This document shows, piece by piece, positions 57,001 to 64,000 of a stretch of 64,000 bases of DNA. Both the position numbers and the translations under genes were made by a program. The notes under the pieces are model-generated. The model saw only the letters and a program-made list of their open reading frames with translations. It made no database searches and was not told the DNA's origin. The DNA comes from Ailanthus altissimus. Taxonomy: Eukaryota > Streptophyta > Magnoliopsida > Sapindales > Simaroubaceae. The stretch's first letter is position 1; every line of letters begins with the position of its first letter. The stretch covers positions 33,167,001-33,231,000 of the forward strand of contig OX327683.1 of the NCBI GenBank assembly GCA_946807835.1, written 5' to 3'.

Positions 57001-57936
57001 AATAAAGATCGAGTCTAAGAATTGAAGGCACAATTGGCTAGGGAATTTGATATGAAGGACTTGGGACCAGCAAACAAGATTCTAGAGATGCAAATTCACC
57101 GAGACAGAAATAACATGAAGATTTGGCTTTCTTAGAAGAACTACTTAAAGAAAATCTTATAGCGCTTTAACATGCAAGATTGTAAGCAAATTAGTACCCA
57201 ACTTCCTGTTAATTTCAAGTTATCCTCTAAGATATGTCCTAGCAAAGAAGTAGAGAGGAATGAGATGTCTCGAGTACCGTATGCATTAGCAGTGGAAAGT
57301 TTAATGTTCGCTATGATTTGTACCAGACCAGACATTGCACAAGCATTGGGAGCAGTTAGTAGATACATGGCGAATCCTAGTAGAGAGCATTGGGGTTGTG
57401 TCAGGAGGATCCTTAGATACATTAAGGGTACCTCAGATATTGTTTTATGTTACGGAGGATCAGATTTTATTATTAAGGACTATGTGGATTCAGATTTTGT
57501 AAGAGACCTTGATAAAAGAAAATTCACTACTGGCTATGTGTTTAAACTTGCAAGAGGAGCTGTAAGCTGGGTTTCGAAACTGCAAACTGTTGTGGCATTA
57601 TCTATTACGGAAGCAAAATATATGACAGCTACACAAGCTTGCAATGAAGCAATTTGGATACAAAGATTACATGAGGAGCTCGGGCACAAGCAAGAGAAAG
57701 TTGAATTATTTTGTGACAGTCAGAGTGCCTTGCACATTGTAAGGAATCCAGCTTTTCATTCAAGAATGAAGCACATAGATGTTCAATATCACTTTGTTCG
57801 TGAAGTGGTAGAATATGGAAGTGTGGATATGAAAAAAAATCATACAGATAATAACCTAGCAGATGTGTTGACCAAACTCATCAATACCAACAAGTTTGTA
57901 TGGTGTAGATCCTTACATGGCCTAGCAGACACGTAG
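54031..57936 (+). pseudogene. Copia gag-pol polyprotein, broken
   Basis: Gag (54031-54582) begins MAAKYEVEKFNGGNF. Then come a zinc knuckle near 54721 (CYHCGKKCHLKKDC), a protease motif near 54893 (MDSGAT followed by a stop) and a GAG-pre-integrase part near 55292 (MWHRKLGHM). The integrase (55453 to about 55860) has CLRTDNGGEY and PQQNGVAEQMNRT. The RT (56191-57018) has GNKWIYKIKWD and LDDMLVAGS, and the RNase H (57172-57936) has YVDSDFVRD and CDSQSALH. Stops occur after gag, in the protease, in and after the integrase and at the end of the RT; a few frame changes are likely around 54583-54900. It cannot make a full polyprotein. Confidence 0.9.
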
Positions 57937-58014
57937 GCAACATAACTTTGGCGAAGAAGAAAGAATGATGTGGAGACTTAATTGATTCTCAATCAAATCT
58001 CCAAATAAGAGAAT

Positions 58015-58369
58015 TGTTGGTAGCCAGCAATTATGTCATGGTGGACAGCCATGCTAAACTCTCCCTATAAATGGGAGAGTTTAGCAATTTATTTTTATAA
58101 AGTAAATTAGAGAGATTTTCAAAAGTTTTGAGAGAGTTTTTAAGTGATTTGAGAGAATTAGGTGTATTAGAGTTTTGGGTTGTAAAGTTAAAACACTACA
58201 ATATTTGTATTCTCTATTTCTAATAATAAGAGATTTTTTTATCTTCGCCCGTGAACGTAGACTAAAAGTCGAACCACATAAACTCTTATATTTAATCTTA
58301 TTTTTATTTTTATTATTTTTTTAATTTCACTTTAATTATAACCCTACAACACACCTCAATTTCTTAACA
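58015..58369 (+). repeat. 3' LTR of Copia element 2
   Basis: It matches the 5' LTR but lacks the first hairpin pair and most of the second. The third hairpin is kept and is longer here (13-base stem, 58053-58065 with 58073-58085) with TATAAAT as its loop. Confidence 0.88.
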
Positions 58370-58595
58370 CAACGAAATTGGCAACAGTTCCTAGATAAAG
58401 CTTTAATAAAAAACTTCAAGGTTAAGCATAAACTTCTTAGATAATTTCTTACACAGGCATATCATCTCCCTAAACATAGAACGGAACATAACAGAATAAT
58501 ATAAACATAAGGACTAAATCCTTAATACTAAGCGTTAGACCCTTGCATCATATGTCCAAAATATTCACGCCAACCAATTATCCTTTTGCCGTTTT
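58370..58595. other. 3' flank of the MCTP gene
   Basis: This segment lies between Copia element 2 and the MCTP stop. It is likely 3' untranslated region of the minus-strand gene, no more than about 230 bp before the retroelement. No other feature was seen. Confidence 0.5.
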
Positions 58596-61500
58596 CTACA
58601 ACAAGGAATCAGCTTTTGCAGGCAGCCTCCGGAAGAAACTCAAAGCTGGAGAAGGCAATTTGCTTCTGAACCGTGGTGGCCTCAGCACATACAGCCCCCA
58701 AAATGCAAACACCACCCTAAATGGCACGGCATAAAACCCAACGGCCGCAAACAAGCAGAACAGCACAAACAAGAACGTGGCTCGTGGGTCTCTCCAACCT
58801 AGTAATGCTTGAAATCTTTCACCTTGTGTTGCCATATCTCCAACCACCGTCTGAATTCTTCCAGCCACGCTTCTTAGACGATCATACCTGTTTCTAACAA
58901 TGTCAGCACCTCGACTTGATGGAAACGAATCAAATTCCTCATCCAGTTCATCAGGGAAAACATTTTCAGCCTGAGAGAGCCTGGTATCCATGTGAGGTGG
59001 GTGGCGTGGCCTAGACCTATATCGCCAAAGTCCCAGAAGTGACATGTATAACAATATGGTAGGGATTATAAGCTCGGGCATCAGAACCAGCAGCAAGAAA
59101 AATGCCAATGACAAGGTTGAGTAAACTGGCTTGTTCCAATTGCGAACAGACTCCACTGAACGGCCCATTGCTATCACACCAGACATCACATGCATAAGCC
59201 TAAAAAAGTTAGCCTTGCTTCTTCTCATGCTCCACATGTGAGAGTCATGATCAAGCATATACTCAACCACCTCTCGCCCCAATGGCGGCTCTGCTCGGTT
59301 AAGCCTGGACGCCACCACATTCATAGCTTGGTACCTCAAGCTCTCTAGTTGATTCACACTCAAAGGTTGCACATAGTGCATCTTTGGTAGCAATGGCATT
59401 GTGTACATATGCAGCATGTTAACCATATTAGCGCATGAAAATCGCACAGCCAAATGAAGCTCACCCATTTTCTTCACACCTGAAGGGTGTAACATAAGAA
59501 GCGGGTAAGAGTGAGTGTAAACACGGTCAGATTCAAGTGTAGAGAGCCTGATTCTGACTTTCCCAATTCGAGAATCACGGCTACCACTGTTGTTCATCAT
59601 GTTCTTATCAAGCCTGCAGTTATCAAACACCCCAACTGTGATGACTGTGCAAGGATCAAAAACTTCCCAAGTATACTGCTCATTCCATTTTGGAGACAGA
59701 CTATCGACCACAGTTCGTGTTCTCACCCATTTCTGGCCATACTTTGCAACACAATAAGCATCAACGGATCCGCCTTTCCCTTCTTTGATCTTCATTGGCA
59801 TAAGACCTGTTGCACCCAAAATTCCCATTTCAAGCACACCAATGTGAGGCTTCCAAAGCTGTTTCGCCGTTGGCTTCACGTCACTGCTATACAATGTGGC
59901 CTCATCGAGGACATGGTAACCTCCATCAAGAGAGACCCTGAGATGAATTCTAGACCCAAATCTTGTCACAGCTTTTGACTCAGCAGAGTTACCAAAGTGG
60001 TTGTCAAGATTAAACCACCTGGAAACCACTGATTTATCATCAGTTCTTCTTTCAATTGCACTCACAGGAATCACAACTCTACCCACAACCTCATCTCTAC
60101 CCGGCCCAACACGGTCCTCAACAGAAATCAGAAGATAGTCCTCGAATGGCTCTGCAACAACAAAAATCAAATCCTCGTTCCAATGGGGATTTGACAAGCT
60201 TCTTGTTGCACTAGGCGCAGCAATTCTAGTCCTCAAAACCTGATTCCCCACCTGAGCTTTTGCATGAAGCTCAGGAAACCTCATCATTACAGGCCCTTTA
60301 TCCCCCGGAACAATGTCTTGTGCTTCAATAACAGAGACTCTCAAATACCAAAGCTTTGGTGATAGATAAACTTTGGATTTGAGACAGCAAAGACCATCAA
60401 AATGAACATTTGCTGCCTTCGAGTGCCATGCCTCTGAAAATGCCTCATCAGCCTGAGTTCCAAACCAAATTGAGACCATAACTTCTCCTCCTTTACTCTT
60501 ATCACCCCTTTTGTCTTCCATTCTGTACCATTGTGGTGCTAACTGACTGTCCGGAGGTACCCTTCTTGGAACTTCATTTAAATCAAACCAAACTCTGCCT
60601 AAGAAATCATTTTTGTTACCTTCTTTGACAAAAATCTCAGCCATTGAGGACTGAATACAATCTTTAGAAAATGCAAAAACTTGGTCCCATTCTAAATGAT
60701 TTGAACTCACCCTTTTTGTCACCCCTCTATAATTCCCTAGTTTCACTTCGACCACTATTTCACCACCTCCAAACAATGAAATATCTTTAGCTTTCACTAC
60801 TCTAATATAAAGATACTGCATTTGCTCAACAAGATCATAAGTAGAGCTAGTTTTGTCCTTGTTCAAAGGACCACCACCAAGATGAGGATTTGTCTCTTTT
60901 AAAGAAAACTCACCTGGCCCATTTACGTAGACCCCACCACCGACGGCCACGGCCCCACCTCCGGCTCCGGGAATGGCTGGACCAGGAGCAGTGGTGATCA
61001 CAACAGGCTTTATCTCACCAGAGCTTGGCTCCACAGGCTTTGCATGGTTCTGACTCTGCTGTGTTGGCTTGTTAATATCTTGACCCAAATGTTGTTGCTG
61101 TACTTGCATAACTGGAGTTTGTTGCTGCAACTTCTTGTTCTTTTTTGAAAACCCTGAAGTAGTAGAAGAAGACGAACCAGGATGAGAGACAATAACCCCA
61201 TTACCAAAACCTCCTTGTTTAACCTCCTCCCTCGTGCACTTATAAAGCTTTAAGCTTATCTCTCCCCTTATATGAGAAAACAAGCTTCTTTTCTCAAGAG
61301 TATATAAGTGAGCAACGGCTTCACCTTCATTAGGGAGAACCGAACAAGGAGCCCTAACTTTACCCAGAAAGTTCCTGCCGTTGCTGGACCTTCTCTCGTT
61401 GAAAACATTAACTTCTATGTGTTTGTATGCAAGGCCAGCACTATCTAGGACGTCAAATAACAGCTTCTCGTTCCATATTGGGTTCAAGTCCTTATACTTG

Positions 61501-61631
61501 ACTTGAGTTCTCAATCTCTGGTTCTCAAACTCAACTTCTACAAACGGGGAAGATGAACCTTCTCCATCTTTGGGCATCAAATTGTGAGCTGCTACCACCT
61601 CCACAACTAGCTTCTCTGTGCTGTCATTCAT
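58596..61631 (-). CDS. multiple C2 domain and transmembrane region protein (MCTP), intronless
   Basis: The frame encodes 1011 residues, a normal MCTP length. C2 domains lie at about residues 5-115 (LVVEVVAAHNLMPKDGEGSS), 265-390 (YLYIRVVKAKDISLFGGG), 430-555 (YLRVSVIEAQDIVPGDKGP) and 598-730 (GVLEMGILGATGLMPMK). A low-complexity Gln/Ser/Pro/Gly linker (about 145-245) follows the first. The C-terminal PRT_C region has two hydrophobic segments (STLSLAFFLLLVLMPELIIP and FLFVLFCLFAAVGFYAV). Plant MCTPs sit in the endoplasmic reticulum with C2 domains binding plasma-membrane lipids, many at plasmodesmata (known of the family). The old name 'phosphoribosyltransferase C-terminal' does not mean enzyme activity. 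Whether the C2 domains bind calcium is not settled by sight. Confidence 0.95.
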   Translation of the reverse strand: MNDSTEKLVVEVVAAHNLMPKDGEGSSSPFVEVEFENQRLRTQVKYKDLNPIWNEKLLFDVLDSAGLAYKHIEVNVFNERRSSNGRNFLGKVRAPCSVLPNEGEAVAHLYTLEKRSLFSHIRGEISLKLYKCTREEVKQGGFGNGVIVSHPGSSSSTTSGFSKKNKKLQQQTPVMQVQQQHLGQDINKPTQQSQNHAKPVEPSSGEIKPVVITTAPGPAIPGAGGGAVAVGGGVYVNGPGEFSLKETNPHLGGGPLNKDKTSSTYDLVEQMQYLYIRVVKAKDISLFGGGEIVVEVKLGNYRGVTKRVSSNHLEWDQVFAFSKDCIQSSMAEIFVKEGNKNDFLGRVWFDLNEVPRRVPPDSQLAPQWYRMEDKRGDKSKGGEVMVSIWFGTQADEAFSEAWHSKAANVHFDGLCCLKSKVYLSPKLWYLRVSVIEAQDIVPGDKGPVMMRFPELHAKAQVGNQVLRTRIAAPSATRSLSNPHWNEDLIFVVAEPFEDYLLISVEDRVGPGRDEVVGRVVIPVSAIERRTDDKSVVSRWFNLDNHFGNSAESKAVTRFGSRIHLRVSLDGGYHVLDEATLYSSDVKPTAKQLWKPHIGVLEMGILGATGLMPMKIKEGKGGSVDAYCVAKYGQKWVRTRTVVDSLSPKWNEQYTWEVFDPCTVITVGVFDNCRLDKNMMNNSGSRDSRIGKVRIRLSTLESDRVYTHSYPLLMLHPSGVKKMGELHLAVRFSCANMVNMLHMYTMPLLPKMHYVQPLSVNQLESLRYQAMNVVASRLNRAEPPLGREVVEYMLDHDSHMWSMRRSKANFFRLMHVMSGVIAMGRSVESVRNWNKPVYSTLSLAFFLLLVLMPELIIPTILLYMSLLGLWRYRSRPRHPPHMDTRLSQAENVFPDELDEEFDSFPSSRGADIVRNRYDRLRSVAGRIQTVVGDMATQGERFQALLGWRDPRATFLFVLFCLFAAVGFYAVPFRVVFAFWGLYVLRPPRFRSKLPSPALSFFRRLPAKADSLL

Positions 61632-61636
61632 GGTTG

Positions 61637-61850
61637 GTCCTCCGGAAAAACAGAGCTAGCTCGAGCTTGAAGAGATAATGGAGAAGAGAGAGTTGATGGA
61701 GATTGGAGAAGATGATGAGAAAAATGTAAATGATGTGAGAGAGATAGAGACAGAGAGGAGATGAGAGGGCCGAGACAAATTGGGAGGCTCAAGAGAAGCA
61801 AAAGATAGCAGTGGCTCAGAAGAGTGCGCAACAGTATTATTCTGCAGACA
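61637..61850 (-). promoter_or_regulatory. CT-rich leader of the MCTP gene
   Basis: The minus strand upstream of the start is rich in CTCTCT and TCTCTATCTCTC runs (plus strand GAGAGAGATAGAGACAGAG, about 61735-61755). CT-rich leaders are common in plant 5' untranslated regions and can bind GAGA-type factors; use here is inferred. Confidence 0.45.
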
Positions 61851-64000
61851 GTTTAGAGAGATATTGAGACATATGATATGAAAGTGAAGAGATTCGGTAG
61901 AATTCTCCAGTTACACGTTTGTTCTTGCGCGTAAATTGTAACGCACCAATCATACTGCTACTGTAAGGACTAAGATACTTCAACAACTTCGACCAGATTG
62001 GATATCGTGGGACCCACACAAACATTCTTAGTATTAACACAATTGTTTATTTTTAATTACTGAGAGTTGGGTCAACGGCCAAATATTGGTACGCGGTTAG
62101 CTATTGGAGTAAGTGGTGATTTTTCCTTTTTTTTTTTGGTGAGAAAAAACAAACAATCTTTGTTTATTAAGAGATAGAATCCAAGCCCGTTAACGGATGC
62201 ATCGAGACCGAAGTCTGACCTTGACCCTACTAGCTAATCAAAAACGAGACCGTTTGTCATATAGCTGTCAGGCCAGTTTACAACTCTCTAAACAAATTTA
62301 AAAGAAAATTACAAGCAAGTGTTACGAAGGCATTGTTCTTAAGCGTGAGAGTAAGTCAGTCTTGAAGCAACAGGTCAAGCGAGCGTGCCCGTATCCACAG
62401 AGTGATTCTTTGTTGTCTTTGTTTTTATTTTCTTTGTTTTGATTCTCTGAAGAGTGAAAAAGAGAAGCAACCATAAACTCAAAGTCCGAGGTTGCGACTT
62501 GCGAGTAATATCGTGAATTGTCTTTCCAGAAAATCTTTTTCTTCATTGCCTCTCTCTGTTTCGAGGAGCTATTGTCTTCGCAGTTTGGACGCGCGTGTAA
62601 CCCGGTCTCCGTGTAATAATGTGCAACTGTAAGCAGCCATATGCGGGCCCCACTTCTGCTGCATTTGGAATTTGAAATGTTCAACCTGTCAAAACTGTGG
62701 CCCCCCCGGGCAGTTTTTTCGGCCCTACTCACAGGCCACAGGTTGAAAGTTACTGTTCATATACGTCACTGGTTTTGTTGCTCGTAAAGTATTTAAATCT
62801 TACGACTCAGATTCAATTTCTAATATTTGACTGATTTGGTAGATGTCACTTAAAAAGTTGGTAATATGTGAAAGAGGGTGAGATTAATTGTCACTTAATT
62901 ACCAATTTTTTTGTCTGGTCTGGTCTTGCGTCTTGCTGAGTGCTGACTGAGAGTTTTTTTTTTTTTCAAATATTTTTACAATTATGGGAACCTCTAACCT
63001 CAATTAGATGGGTACAATTATAAAGAAATGCTTTACTATTTTAACAAGCTTCCATGTACATTGAGAGTCTTTTATTGGTCGTGCAAATTTGTTGTTTTAC
63101 TTGATTTTCGTTGTGTTTTATTAGTTTCTTTTAATTTTTTATAAAATCTAATTGTACTTTAATAAGTAATTAAATTGATACGAAATTAAAAATAAAACTA
63201 ATACCGACATATTTCTTGCTATTAGTAATTTTAACAATTTAATAATAAATTTTAATATATTTAAGAGTTTTTAAATCTTAATCAATTTTTATAAGATATT
63301 TTATAATATTAAAACAAGATTGAACGGATTAAGAACCTGTTTCATAATTAATGTCTAAAAAAATATTGAATGGTTTTGAGACATAACTATCACAATTAAT
63401 GTGTTTATTTTTTATGTGTATATGCTCCCTTATCAATAGTGCACTTTATTTATAATTTATATATTTTTTATTTATATTACGGTTATCTGAATTATCTTTA
63501 TCATATTAACAAATAGATATGGACAATTTTTATTTTAATTAAAATACTTGAGTTATTGAATATATATAAAATTTTATATTTTAAGTGATCAATATAAAAT
63601 AAAATTTTAACATTATCCCAATTGGTCTATATATTTCATCTTTTACCATAATAAGAAATAAATGTATGAATCATGAGAATAAATTTTCAAAAAATAAATA
63701 TTATCTTTCATATATCACAATGCATTAATCTCTTAACACAACCCCATGTTACTTGATAAATATATTAAATATTTATTTGAGGTCCAAACTTAATAATATT
63801 TATCAAATAAATATGTGTACATAATTAAATATTAATATGAGAAAATATCAACTTATATTCTAATTAACATTTATCCTTATGAAAAAAGTTATATAAATGA
63901 ACCAAGTTCTATTATGTTTTCATGATCATCGAATTTTATAATGGCATACCTTTAGCCAAAATGATCGATAATATCAATTCAATTTTAAGATGTTCAATGA
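61851..64000. other. intergenic, no firm gene
   Basis: 61851-62050 is likely MCTP promoter. 62120-62760 is less AT-rich and includes an incidental 136-codon minus-strand frame without any family signature, plus a run of seven C at 62701. From about 63080 to the window end the DNA is AT-rich low complexity. Confidence 0.4.

Larger units (their letters stand above)
53463..58369 (+). mobile_element. Ty1/Copia LTR retrotransposon (element 2)
   Basis: The element is about 4.9 kb on the plus strand. LTRs of 420 and 355 bp (TGTTGG...TTAACA) bracket gag-pol remains in Copia order. A primer-binding site for initiator-Met tRNA follows the 5' LTR. Flanking pentamers are CAATG and CAACG, a target duplication with one change. 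The purine tract before the 3' LTR (AATAAGAGAAT) is weak. Confidence 0.93.

Noticed and set aside
59511..59978. 155-codon plus-strand frame
   Set aside because: It is a shadow frame antisense to the MCTP gene.
62322..62732. 136-codon minus-strand frame upstream of MCTP
   Set aside because: Low-complexity Lys/Asn/Glu content, no recognisable domain and no splice context; probably chance in less AT-rich DNA.

Overview
This is nuclear DNA of a flowering plant, most likely a dicot. The evidence is short exons separated by AT-rich GT-AG introns, Ty1/Copia LTR retrotransposons whose primer-binding sites match plant initiator-Met tRNA, and plant-type proteins (AMT1, class III ADH, MCTP, DUF861 cupin). 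The species cannot be named from this window. Gene order recalls two Arabidopsis blocks, At5g43920-43940 and At1g04130-04150, which suggests one unduplicated ancestral block. That comparison is from memory and was not searched.

Layout. 95-3776 (+) is a LisH-CTLH-WD40 protein of the WDR26/GID7 type. A 108-bp SINE-like insert with 21-bp target duplications lies just downstream. 8223-13688 (+) is a 13-exon AMBRA1/DCAF3-like WD40 protein. 16589-17020 (-) is a small cupin. 17603-23057 (-) is an LTR-bounded Copia element whose coding frame is broken mainly by in-frame stops; it abuts a decayed thaumatin-like gene. 23.6-31.3 kb is AT-rich and repeat-derived, with a roughly 670-bp inverted-repeat element and a solo LTR.

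31369-34815 is a degenerate copy of 40222-42766. It carries the last two ADH exons, the intergenic stretch and the 3' half of an ammonium transporter, and is interrupted by another solo LTR. The intact originals follow: a nine-exon class III ADH/GSNO reductase (37809-40644, +) and an intronless AMT1 (42244-43719, -), arranged tail to tail.

44973-47781 (-) is a TTC4/TPR2-type Hsp90 co-chaperone with all eight exons recognisable, including an AT-AC U12-type intron, but with several disabling changes. 51754-53331 is a short non-autonomous LTR element with internal tandem repeats. 53463-58369 (+) is a second Copia element whose LTR has a row of hairpins, one holding the putative TATA box in its loop. 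58596-61631 (-) is an intronless 1011-residue MCTP. The rest is AT-rich intergenic DNA.

The host genes are unrelated housekeeping or signalling functions (ubiquitin-ligase adaptors, nitric oxide/formaldehyde detoxification, ammonium uptake, plasmodesmal tethering) and do not form a pathway. No CRISPR array, rRNA, tRNA or organised novel defence system was seen.
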